From the IMG/VR virus record IMGVR_UViG_3300009030_000015, positions 1 through 26,842 of that record: 26,842 nt of DNA. The stretch is one strand, 5' to 3'. Positions 20,187-26,842 of the stretch are shown piece by piece. The notes below the pieces were generated by a model. It ran no database searches. It saw nothing but the letters and a program-made list of their open reading frames with translations, and was not told where the DNA came from. The translations under genes were made by a program, and so were the position numbers. Source of the stretch: a virus. Within the stretch, counting starts at the first letter, position 1. Each line of letters opens with the position of its first letter.

Positions 20187-20215
20187 TTGCATGAACATAC
20201 TTCGTGTGGTACACT
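20187..20215 (+). promoter_or_regulatory. Predicted promoter of the packaging/late block, TTGCAT-N17-TACACT
   Basis: TTGCAT (20187-20192) and TACACT (20210-20215) are 17 bases apart. The expected start point, about 7 bases after the -10, falls on or next to the ATG at 20222. It is the only good promoter before the long + strand block from 20222 to the right edge. Confidence 0.7.
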
Positions 20216-20221
20216 GCGCAC

Positions 20222-20560
20222 ATGGATGAGTTTAATTTCGATCTCGTAGTTCCTGAGGAATTGAAAGAGATGGGCGACGTGTTGAACAAAGTTCAACACA
20301 TCCCACGCGAGATAAACCGTAAGATGGTAGCGGCTGCGTTCCACGACGCATTTGAGCTTATCGGCGGGACACCCCGTCTAGCTCACTGGGCTCACACTAA
20401 TGAAGGCGAGTTTTACAAGCTTTACTCTAAGCTTATGCCGACTGCCGCGAGCCAGGACTTCAACCTGGGAAATACGAAACAAAAAATCATACATTCAATA
20501 CCACGTACCGTCCTAGATGGTGAAGTTTTAGAAGCTGAGTTTGAGGAGCACGATGCATAA
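20222..20560 (+). CDS. Putative terminase small subunit
   Basis: 112 residues from ATG 20222. The core DAFELIGGTPRLAHWAHTNE (about 44-63) followed by FYKLYSKLMPT (about 66-76) is the pattern seen in many phage small-terminase-like proteins (helix-turn-helix, then W..x..xEFYKLYxKLxP). It would bind the packaging site and load the large subunit encoded at 22310-23644. No ribosome site precedes ATG 20222 and the promoter start point lies there, so the mRNA may be leaderless; an internal ATG at 20270 with GAGGAA upstream would give 96 residues and still contain the core. A GTG at 20204 lies within the promoter and is unlikely. Confidence 0.72.
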   Translation: MDEFNFDLVVPEELKEMGDVLNKVQHIPREINRKMVAAAFHDAFELIGGTPRLAHWAHTNEGEFYKLYSKLMPTAASQDFNLGNTKQKIIHSIPRTVLDGEVLEAEFEEHDA

Positions 20561-20915
20561 GGACGGTGAAAGGGTAGGGAAACTTGGCTCCTTTTTAAAC
20601 GCAGTTAATCAGTTTTCGGGACCTTTTCTCTTAGTGCTAGGCGTGTCACTCTTCGGTGCATGGAACCAGATGCAGCAGTATATGTATGACGATAATGCTG
20701 CCGACGCAGTATTAGAGCAGCGCGTCGCAAGTATTGAAGAGGAGCTATACGTTCCTGTGGAAATATATCAAGGTGAAGTGGTGAACATACATCGCCGTAT
20801 ATCGTCTGTTGAAGTAGCTAGTAAGGAGGGGGATATAAAGCTAGGCAAACGCCTTGACGATATGGGACGGCGACAGTCAACAGCGGAGAGGATAGAACGA
20901 GAGCATCACCAATGA
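20553..20915 (+). CDS. Membrane-anchored coiled-coil protein, possible spanin- or holin-like lysis protein
   Basis: 120 residues from ATG 20553 (GAGGAG just upstream, 8-base overlap with the previous gene). One transmembrane segment, FSGPFLLVLGVSLFGAW (about 21-37), preceded by a basic end, then a long charged coiled coil (VLEQRVASIEEELYV and ISSVEVASKEGDIKLGKRLDDM). This N-in/C-out layout resembles inner-membrane spanins, though no partner lipoprotein with a lipobox is seen. It opens a run of lysis-type genes lying between the two terminase genes. Function is inferred from topology and position. Confidence 0.68.
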   Translation: MHKDGERVGKLGSFLNAVNQFSGPFLLVLGVSLFGAWNQMQQYMYDDNAADAVLEQRVASIEEELYVPVEIYQGEVVNIHRRISSVEVASKEGDIKLGKRLDDMGRRQSTAERIEREHHQ

Positions 20916-21295
20916 GTATTGTCAAGATTGGTGCTGCGGCGGCGGGTGTGACCGCCATTGTGATTGCAATCACAATGTTCTTCCCCGGCTTTTCCGTGGA
21001 AATAGCGACAGTAAATTTCGTCATTGCGGAGGACACTAAGGTTGAAACCGAAATTAGAGAATTCTTTACTGGAAAACTTAATGTCATCGAGACATTCTCT
21101 AGGCAAAATTTCGCCGATGGCAAGTCAATCGTTATCGGGGACCTACTCGTTTCGAAATGCGAGGGTAGAATCACTCTCAAAGGCTTGGACATATTACGAG
21201 ACGCATTCTCGGCTTTCGCGATGGCGAAGAACCGTAAGCATAGCTTCGACGGCCAGCCAGACTCCCTCGTCTGCCCCATTGTCCTCAATGAATAA
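20912..21295 (+). CDS. Protein of unknown function with N-terminal signal anchor, 127 aa
   Basis: ATG at 20912 overlaps the previous stop (ATGA). Residues 6-26 (IGAAAAGVTAIVIAITMFFPG) form a membrane segment or signal peptide; the remaining 100 residues would be periplasmic, with EDTKVETEIREFF, KSIVIGDLLVSKCEG and a helix LDILRDAFSAFAMAK. No lipobox and no catalytic motif. Set between the coiled-coil membrane protein and the endopeptidase, it is probably a lysis accessory, but no family is recognised. Confidence 0.65.
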   Translation: MSIVKIGAAAAGVTAIVIAITMFFPGFSVEIATVNFVIAEDTKVETEIREFFTGKLNVIETFSRQNFADGKSIVIGDLLVSKCEGRITLKGLDILRDAFSAFAMAKNRKHSFDGQPDSLVCPIVLNE

Positions 21296-21746
21296 ATTTG
21301 GTACAAAATCGCAGAACGTACTATCTACGATAGACGTACGTCTTGGTAGAGCTGCGCAATGCGTACTCAAAATCAGAGATTTTGCTGTACTCTCTGGAGC
21401 TCGGTATGCAGAAGAACAAAACGAACTGTTCGTCGAGGGCGTTTCTAAGAAACGCTGGCCTGATTCTAAGCACAATCGCGATAGCGATGGAGTCATACTC
21501 CAGCGAGGGAGTGGCCGCCGCGCCGGTGCGATAGATATAGCCCCGTGGAACACGGAGCAGCGCGTCCAAATTCCGTGGGAAGATCATAAAGCATTTATCC
21601 ACTTAGCGGGAGCATTTGAGATGGCCTGTGATGCCGAAGGCATCAAGGTGCGATGGGGCGGGAATTGGGACATGGACGAAATTATTATGGACGACCAAAC
21701 ATTTCAGGATTTGGGACACTTCGAAATTGTAGGTGAAATACAATGA
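21288..21746 (+). CDS. Endolysin: M15-family L-Ala-D-Glu-type endopeptidase
   Basis: 152 residues from ATG 21288, overlapping the previous stop by 8 bases; the frame is open further upstream but that part reads as a shadow of the previous gene. M15 zinc peptidase features: FAVLSGARYAEEQNELFVEG (32-51), PDSKHN with His62, GAIDIAPW with Asp83, IPWEDHKAFIHLAGAF, and the final DLGHFEI with His144 and Glu146. This order fits VanY/T5-endolysin-like peptidases that cut peptidoglycan stem peptides. There is no signal peptide, so it needs a holin for export; one is encoded at 21922-22317. No ribosome site is visible, so translation is probably coupled. Confidence 0.9.
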   Translation: MNKFGTKSQNVLSTIDVRLGRAAQCVLKIRDFAVLSGARYAEEQNELFVEGVSKKRWPDSKHNRDSDGVILQRGSGRRAGAIDIAPWNTEQRVQIPWEDHKAFIHLAGAFEMACDAEGIKVRWGGNWDMDEIIMDDQTFQDLGHFEIVGEIQ

Positions 21747-21922
21747 GACCAAGAATAGCGATACCTAAGAACCCGCTGAATCCCCCGGCGGTAGTGACGC
21801 TAGCGGATAAAGAGGATTCGAAGGAGGTAGCGAAGGAAGTCCGGGTAGAAAGGACAGCGGTCCGGCAAGTGAGGGCAGCAGCCCTGAATAGGAAGAAACA
21901 TCCACGCAGAGGTAGACCCTGA
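21743..21922 (+). CDS. Small basic Pro/Arg-rich protein, 59 aa
   Basis: ATG at 21743 overlaps the endolysin stop (ATGA) and TGA at 21920-21922 overlaps the holin ATG (TGATG), so the frame exactly fills the gap. The product starts MRPRIAIPKNPLNPPAVV, has a charged helix (KEDSKEVAKEVRVERTAVRQ) and ends very basic (NRKKHPRRGRP). No membrane segment. Interlocking start and stop codons on both sides are good support for a real gene. It may be a lysis regulator or a packaged DNA-binding protein; unknown. Confidence 0.7.
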   Translation: MRPRIAIPKNPLNPPAVVTLADKEDSKEVAKEVRVERTAVRQVRAAALNRKKHPRRGRP

Positions 21923-22317
21923 TGTTTAGTTTATTGAAAGGAATATTTGGTAAAGGCGATAATGGTGAGAAACTTCTTGATGCCGGGATTAAAGGTATAG
22001 ATGCTTTATTTTTTACTAGCGAAGAGAAGTCCCAAGCTAGTCAGAAGCTTCTTACCACTTTTATTGACTTCCAGAAGGCTACCCAATCGCAGAATATCGC
22101 TAGGCGATACTTAGCCTTCGGCGTTACCTTTATATGGCTGATTTTAGTCATCGCCATAGCGGCTTTCGCTGTAATAGCTTCCTTCGCTGGAAGCGAAGGC
22201 GCGACCGCAGCGAAAGACGCCCTTATGACGCTTATGGGGAACTATGTGTTCTACCCATTTTCAGGAATCATGGCTTTTTACTTCTTAACTCACGCATTAC
22301 GAGCCAAGAATGGCTGA
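21922..22317 (+). CDS. Holin, 3TM gene-transfer-agent type
   Basis: 131 residues. The N-terminal part KLLDAGIKGIDALFFTSEEK (17-36), then LLTTFIDFQKATQSQNIARRYLAF (in two pieces, 43-66), followed by membrane segments GVTFIWLILVIAIAAFAVIA (67-86) and YVFYPFSGIMAFYFLTHAL (108-126), is the pattern of the GTA_holin_3TM family. It would open the inner membrane for the M15 endolysin. Start overlaps the basic small gene by one base, end overlaps terminase by 8 bases. Confidence 0.85.
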   Translation: MFSLLKGIFGKGDNGEKLLDAGIKGIDALFFTSEEKSQASQKLLTTFIDFQKATQSQNIARRYLAFGVTFIWLILVIAIAAFAVIASFAGSEGATAAKDALMTLMGNYVFYPFSGIMAFYFLTHALRAKNG

Positions 22318-23644
22318 CATAGTATTTCATTATGACCCAAGAACGCAATTTATCCCGTTTCATCAAAGGCACCACAGATTTGCTTGTGGAGTGGCGCACC
22401 GCCGCGCAGGAAAGACTGTCGCGTGCGTTAACGAACTCTTGGAAAGAGCTTCTTACACTGAGAAGAAAAACCCTAGATATGGCTATATCGCACCCTACTA
22501 TCGTCAAGCTAAGGAAATCGCTTGGCAATATGTCAAAGAATATGGCGAACAAGCTATCGTCCAAGCTAAAGAGTCTGAGCTCTCTGTTCGACTTTTCAAT
22601 GGAGCTAAAATTACCCTCTATGGTGCGGACAATCCAGATGCTTTGCGTGGTATTTATCTTGACGGTGTTGTGCTTGATGAGTTTGGCGATTGTAGGCCGA
22701 GCCTTTGGGGTCAAGTGGTTTTGCCTACCCTCGCAGACCGAGACGGTTGGGCAGTCTTTATCGGCACCCCCAAAGGACGAAATCACTTCTATAAGATTTA
22801 TCAGCGGAGTTTAGTTGAAGATAATTGGTTTAACTTCACGCTAAAAGCGTCGGAGACTGGGATACTAAGTGACGAAGTGCTTGCAGAGCTTCGGTCACAA
22901 ATGACAGAAGAGGAATATGACCAAGAATTTGAATGTAGCTTTGACGCAGCGGTACTTGGGACGTACTATGCCGCAACTATCAACCTTCTTGAGTCAACGG
23001 GTCAAATCTCTGCGACTACGCTATATGATGACCAATTTAAGGTCCACGCGGCTTGTGATCTCGGCTTTACCGATTCCACTGCGTTCTGGTTTTGGCAGGA
23101 GCGGCCAGACGGAATTGCTATCATCGATTATTACGAGAATCACAGCCAACCACTTGACCATTATTTCAACCATCTATCCTTTACAGGGTACAAATTCGAA
23201 AAGATTTGGCTACCTCACGATGCCAAGGCAAAAACTCTTCAAACAGGACGCAGCACAGTTGAGCAGTTTAGAGATGCCGGCTTCCCAATTGATATCACGC
23301 CCAACCTCAAAGTACAGCATGGAATTGATGCAGCAAGACTTGTACTCAACTCATGCTGGTTTGATTCAACCAAGTGCTCTGATGGTATAGAGACACTTAG
23401 AGCATATCGTCGCCAGTATGATCCGGACACTAAAGCGTTTAGTGATAAGCCATTACATGATTGGAGTTCTCATGGAGCTGATGCTTTTAGATACCTTGCA
23501 TTAGTAGCCAAGGAGCGTATAATACGGGCTGACCCGAATAGAATAAATATACCGACTACAATGGGTCCGGAAGCAAACTGGAAGCTGGAAGACCTCTTTA
23601 AGGAACGAGAACGTAGGATAAATTATGGCTCACGAAGAATCTGA
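22310..23644 (+). CDS. Terminase large subunit
   Basis: 444 residues. ATPase: Walker A AHRRAGKT (29-36), Walker B GVVLDEF (119-125) with Glu124, and the coupling motif IGTPKGRNHFY (151-161). RNase H-like nuclease: CDLGFTDSTAF with Asp250, IIDYYE with Asp273, and HGADAFRY with Asp391. This is the packaging motor that pumps and cuts phage DNA at the portal. It overlaps the holin gene by 8 bases and portal by 20 bases. No intein or frameshift is seen. The separation from the small subunit by five lysis-type genes is unusual. Confidence 0.95.
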   Translation: MADIVFHYDPRTQFIPFHQRHHRFACGVAHRRAGKTVACVNELLERASYTEKKNPRYGYIAPYYRQAKEIAWQYVKEYGEQAIVQAKESELSVRLFNGAKITLYGADNPDALRGIYLDGVVLDEFGDCRPSLWGQVVLPTLADRDGWAVFIGTPKGRNHFYKIYQRSLVEDNWFNFTLKASETGILSDEVLAELRSQMTEEEYDQEFECSFDAAVLGTYYAATINLLESTGQISATTLYDDQFKVHAACDLGFTDSTAFWFWQERPDGIAIIDYYENHSQPLDHYFNHLSFTGYKFEKIWLPHDAKAKTLQTGRSTVEQFRDAGFPIDITPNLKVQHGIDAARLVLNSCWFDSTKCSDGIETLRAYRRQYDPDTKAFSDKPLHDWSSHGADAFRYLALVAKERIIRADPNRINIPTTMGPEANWKLEDLFKERERRINYGSRRI

Positions 23645-25727
23645 GGACGTCACCGAACGGGAAACTCCAGCCGACCGGTGGTCAAGGGAGATCGAAGCTG
23701 CTCAGAAAATGGTGCGAAGGTTCCATAAGCAGGGGGATCAAGTTAACGATCGTTACTTGGATAATCGTAAAACGCAGGGGGAGACTGATGGCGACTACGA
23801 AGTAGCCAAGCTAAATCTCTTCCACGCTAATATCACTATAGTAAGCTCCATGCTGTTCGGCAAACTGCCGAAAGTAGACGTTACCCGAAAACATGCCGAC
23901 TCAGATGACGACCAAGCCCGCGTCGCCAGCCTTATGCTCGGCCGTATGCTGAATAACTCCATTGAGGACCCTGGAGAAAATATCCCCGATGTTTTACGTC
24001 AAGCACTTCAAGATCGGTTAATACCAGGACTCGGCACTGCTCGGGTTCGATATGAGTATGAAGCTGAAATGATGGAAGTGGAGGGCGAAGACGGGGAAGT
24101 AACTGAGGTTGAGGGGCAACTTCTGTGGGAAAATGCCTCCATAGATTATATTCACTGGCGGGATTACCTGTGGTCATGGACTCGCACATGGGGGGAACGT
24201 CGGTGGGAAGCCTTTAAGAGCTATATGGATAAGGAGGCTATGGAGGCTAGGTTCGGTGAGGACGCAGCTAATCAAGCGGAGTATAGCAAGCGAAAGGTTT
24301 ACTCTGAGGAATCATATGAAAGCACAGATTCTGATTTTACCTCGCTTACAGAAGAAGCTGAAGTTTGGGAAATTTGGCACGAAGGTGATAATAAGGTCTA
24401 TTGGTGGACAAAGGGCTGTGACCAGCTATTGGATGAAAAGGATGACCCCCTAGAGTTACATGGGTTCTATCCTACTCCTACGCCAATGGTTGCAAATGTG
24501 ACGACCAGTTTGTTCATGCCGAAACCAGATTTTTGTATGGCGCAAGACTTATATAATGAAATTGACCGGCTTGAGACGCGCATAGCGAACATCACGCGGG
24601 CTATTAAGGTCGTAGGTGTATATGACAAGCAATGTGGCGAACTCCAACGTATTCTTAAGGAGGGGCTGGAGAATGAGCTCATACCTGTAGATAGTTGGGC
24701 AGTTCTGGCTGAGAAGGGTGGGTTGAAGGGAGTAATGGATTGGTATCCTGTTGGTGAGGTAGCAGGTGTTCTTAACCAGCTCCGCGAGTTACGTGATGAA
24801 AACATTGCGCTGCTCCACCAGATTACAGGCCTCGCTGATATCATGCGGGGGTCTAGCGACCAGTACACGGCTGCTGCGAGTGACAAGCTGAAGGCTAAGT
24901 TCGGTAGTATCCGTATCCAGGCACTTCAGGATGAGTTCGCCAATTTCGCCACTGGTTTGATGCTGCTAAAGGCCGAGGTTATATCTAAGCACTTCCAACC
25001 TGAGACTATAGCCAAACAGTCTAATATACAGTATACGAATGATGCGGAGATGGCAGAGCCGGCCATCCAGCTTATTAAGTCCTCCGATTTTGGGCTATGG
25101 CGAGTTGAAGTTAAAGCTGAGTCGGTGGCTATGGTTGACTATGCTCAGCTACGCAGTGAGCGGACAGAGTACCTCACCGCCCTGAGTACGTTCCTCCAAG
25201 CCGGGTCAGGCTTAGTCAAGGAAGCCCCCGAAGCAGGACCTGTCCTCGTACAGTTACTGAAATGGGGACTTGCTGGATTCAAGGGTAGCCAGGAAATTGA
25301 GGGCGTGATAGATAAAGCCCTTGACGAAATGTTTAAAGCCCCGCCGAAGCAGGAGCCAGAAGACCCGAAAATTGCAGCAGAGAAGGCGAAATCTGAGGCT
25401 AATATGCAGGCAGAGCAGCAGAAGCACCAGAATAAGATGGAGGCTGAGCAGGCGAAGCATCAAAGTAAGATGGAAGAGCTGCAAACTAAGTTCGGCGGAG
25501 ATATGGAGAAAATGCTGGCTGACTTTGAACAGGATATGAAGAAGATATTTGTTACAGGTGAGCTAAATGTGCTGGAAGAAACTGTTCAGGCAGATGAGGG
25601 AATACGGCAGTCGCAGGCTGAGGGCATGATAGATACTATTGTAGACGAGGCTAAGGGTTCAGTAGCCACTTATGTTGAAGAAGTTAAGGCTGATTTGGCA
25701 AGGAAGAAGGAAAGAGATGCGGACTAG
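23625..25727 (+). CDS. Portal protein
   Basis: 700 residues, starting after AGGATAAATT. The N-terminal 130 residues contain the basic helix RWSREIEAAQKMVRRFHKQG (18-37), NLFHANITIVSSMLFGKLPK (about 64-83) and a region up to GLGTARVRYEYE, a layout typical of podovirus-type portals of about 700 residues. The stem-like part includes DLYNEIDRLETRIANITRAIKV and the crown region has IALLHQITGLADIMRG. The last 120 residues are a long charged coiled coil with Gln/Lys/Glu repeats (AEQQKHQNKMEAEQAKHQSK). It would form the dodecameric DNA gate. Its position directly after terminase supports the call. Confidence 0.9.
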   Translation: MAHEESEDVTERETPADRWSREIEAAQKMVRRFHKQGDQVNDRYLDNRKTQGETDGDYEVAKLNLFHANITIVSSMLFGKLPKVDVTRKHADSDDDQARVASLMLGRMLNNSIEDPGENIPDVLRQALQDRLIPGLGTARVRYEYEAEMMEVEGEDGEVTEVEGQLLWENASIDYIHWRDYLWSWTRTWGERRWEAFKSYMDKEAMEARFGEDAANQAEYSKRKVYSEESYESTDSDFTSLTEEAEVWEIWHEGDNKVYWWTKGCDQLLDEKDDPLELHGFYPTPTPMVANVTTSLFMPKPDFCMAQDLYNEIDRLETRIANITRAIKVVGVYDKQCGELQRILKEGLENELIPVDSWAVLAEKGGLKGVMDWYPVGEVAGVLNQLRELRDENIALLHQITGLADIMRGSSDQYTAAASDKLKAKFGSIRIQALQDEFANFATGLMLLKAEVISKHFQPETIAKQSNIQYTNDAEMAEPAIQLIKSSDFGLWRVEVKAESVAMVDYAQLRSERTEYLTALSTFLQAGSGLVKEAPEAGPVLVQLLKWGLAGFKGSQEIEGVIDKALDEMFKAPPKQEPEDPKIAAEKAKSEANMQAEQQKHQNKMEAEQAKHQSKMEELQTKFGGDMEKMLADFEQDMKKIFVTGELNVLEETVQADEGIRQSQAEGMIDTIVDEAKGSVATYVEEVKADLARKKERDAD

Positions 25728-26046
25728 GTGGATACAGAGTAAGGTCGATTTTAAGCTCAGGTCTTCTGAAGAGCACGCTGTTCATATGGACGAGGTAGCT
25801 CCTAACAAGGCTCCAAGAGTCTTGAATGATATTGAGCCGTTTGTTTCAAGCGTGAGTGGTAAGGTCGTCGGTTCACGTAGCGCACTTCGTCGGCATAATC
25901 ACCGTCATAATGTGGTCAGTTTTGAGGACTGGGGTAATCAGGGGGATATTAACCGTAAAGAACATGAAAAGGTATTCTTGGCTGGTAAAGATGGCCGCGT
26001 AGAGGATATAAGAAAAGCTATACATGATAATGGTGGAGATTACTAA
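25717..26046 (+). CDS. Conserved phage protein between portal and scaffold, 109 aa
   Basis: ATG at 25717 has AGGAAGAAGG upstream and overlaps the portal stop by 11 bases; an ATG at 25672 inside portal is less likely. Features: EVAPNKAPRVLNDIEPFVSS, then SGKVVGSRSALRRHNHRHNV (about 46-65) and VVSFEDWGNQG. The string D-I-x-P-F-x-S...S-R-S-x-x-R-x-H is conserved in small phage proteins encoded next to portal genes; their function is not known to me. It could be a head-assembly or DNA-associated protein because of the Arg/His-rich stretch. Confidence 0.78.
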   Translation: MRTRWIQSKVDFKLRSSEEHAVHMDEVAPNKAPRVLNDIEPFVSSVSGKVVGSRSALRRHNHRHNVVSFEDWGNQGDINRKEHEKVFLAGKDGRVEDIRKAIHDNGGDY

Positions 26047-26842
26047 TGCCAGAAGAAGAAGAAGTAACCCGCGCAGACGAGTTATCAGCAGCCTTTGATG
26101 AAATCGAAGGTACAGAGGATAATAATGAACCAGCACCAAAAGAGCCTAAGGAGCCTTCAGGATCAGAAGAACTTGAAGGTGACGTTGGCGATCCGCCAGT
26201 GGAAGATAAGCTCTCGGCAGATGAAGGGGATGAAACCCCCCCGGAGGAACCGACTGGAGAGGATGTTAAGGACGAGGAAGGAGGCGAAAAGAAAGGGGAG
26301 AAGGACGACGAAGGTCGTGCGCCTGTTTCCTGGAAACCTAATGCCAGAGAAGCATGGGGAAAAATCCCTGCTGAAGCTAAAGCTGAAATTGAACGTAGAG
26401 AGACTGAGATAACTCAGGCTCTTCAGGTAACATCTGGAGCTCGTCACTTCACAGACACGTTTAGCCGGATGGTTCAGCCTTACATGCCGTTCATTGCTGC
26501 CGAGGGTAGTAACCCGATGGCGGCAGCTAGTTTTCTTTTCCAAACGGCTGCTGGTCTTAAGGTAGGTTCTCCTCAGCAAAAAGCTGGTATCATGCTTGAG
26601 TTGATACGAGACTATGGCGTTGATGTAAATATGCTTGACCGTATGCTCACTGGTGAGGACGCTGGTGAAGCACAACCCCAAGATATTCAGGCTATGGTGG
26701 ACGAGCGTATACGCATGGCTCAGGGTGTCGGTGGGGCGCAGGAGCAGGCACCTCAGGAAGATCAACAAAATGTCTACGCAGCTAACCAGAAGATTGAAAC
26801 GTTCATGGCTGACCCCAAGAACGAATTTTTTCATGATGTTAA
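26046..26842 (+). CDS. Scaffolding protein (3' end outside window)
   Basis: ATG at 26046 shares one base with the previous stop (TAATG); the frame is open to the right edge, giving 265 residues. The first 95 residues are very acidic and disordered (runs of Glu/Asp/Pro/Gly), followed by APVSWKPNAREAWGKIPAEA (about 97-116), KAEIERRETEITQAL, and then helices with GARHFTDTFSRMVQPYMPFI. Acidic start, the SWKPxxREAWxxIPxE motif and the place after portal are typical of podovirus scaffolding proteins, which shape the procapsid and leave it before packaging. The major capsid gene is expected just beyond the edge. Confidence 0.85.
   Translation, partial: MPEEEEVTRADELSAAFDEIEGTEDNNEPAPKEPKEPSGSEELEGDVGDPPVEDKLSADEGDETPPEEPTGEDVKDEEGGEKKGEKDDEGRAPVSWKPNAREAWGKIPAEAKAEIERRETEITQALQVTSGARHFTDTFSRMVQPYMPFIAAEGSNPMAAASFLFQTAAGLKVGSPQQKAGIMLELIRDYGVDVNMLDRMLTGEDAGEAQPQDIQAMVDERIRMAQGVGGAQEQAPQEDQQNVYAANQKIETFMADPKNEFFHDV

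Noticed and set aside
21024-21287. Upstream extension of the endolysin frame
   Set aside because: This part runs through the previous gene in another frame and reads as Arg/Leu/Ser-rich noise; the M15 domain starts after ATG 21288.
26163-26834. 223-codon open frame on the - strand opposite the scaffolding gene
   Set aside because: The + frame gives a typical acidic scaffolding protein; the long - frame follows from its Glu/Asp-rich codon composition.
1-26842. tRNA genes, integrase, attachment sites, insertion sequences
   Set aside because: I looked for T-loop motifs, recombinase motifs and terminal repeats and found nothing convincing.

Overview
The window is part of the genome of a tailed double-stranded DNA phage, probably podovirus-like, infecting a Gram-negative bacterium. 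It has dense, overlapping genes on two opposing arms: a packaging/structural block on the + strand and a replication/DNA-metabolism block mostly on the - strand. There is no integrase, no CI-type repressor, no phage RNA polymerase and no tRNA that I can see, so a lytic lifestyle using host RNA polymerase is the simplest reading. The host cannot be named from the sequence.

Layout. (1) 2-2810, +: the end of a long virion (probably ejection) protein, a tail fibre with a 44-residue tandem repeat, and a 50-aa protein. This is the end of the late block; if the genome is circular or circularly permuted, it follows on from the block that runs off the right edge. (2) 14953-2807, -: a TIM-barrel-like orphan, a run of small early-type genes, then a replication module (family A DNA polymerase, PD-(D/E)XK nuclease with a likely Fe-S cluster, VRR-NUC nuclease, SNF2 helicase). 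Next comes a nucleotide and base-modification module: a TET-associated-type glycosyltransferase, a helical HMUDK/aGPT-type DNA hypermodification protein, a thymidylate-synthase homologue, a YfbR-like HD nucleotidase and a DUF3310 protein. (3) 15077-17131, +: a Toprim plus SF3-type primase-helicase. (4) 17115-19212: small unknown genes on both strands. (5) 19213-19766: a 554-base non-coding region with direct and inverted GGTAACAA repeats around an AT-rich core, a good replication-origin candidate. (6) 20222-26842, +: terminase small subunit, a lysis cassette (TM/coiled-coil protein, signal-anchored protein, M15 endopeptidase, basic protein, GTA-type holin), terminase large subunit, portal, a conserved 109-aa protein and the start of the scaffolding protein.

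The most interesting content is the modification module. The TS homologue keeps the catalytic Cys and the Asn typical of dUMP-specific enzymes, and sits in one overlapping gene string with a glycosyltransferase and a helical protein of the family known from phages with hypermodified thymine. I infer that the phage makes 5-hydroxymethyl-dUMP and decorates the base after replication; this is not proven. A second finding is a recurrent TTGCAT-N17-TATACT promoter type used on both strands (about ten sites), whose -35 box differs from the usual TTGACA.

Five small genes were picked by eye from start, stop and ribosome-site evidence: 2658-2810, 3018-3167, 13723-13881, 21743-21922 and the re-started 25717-26046.
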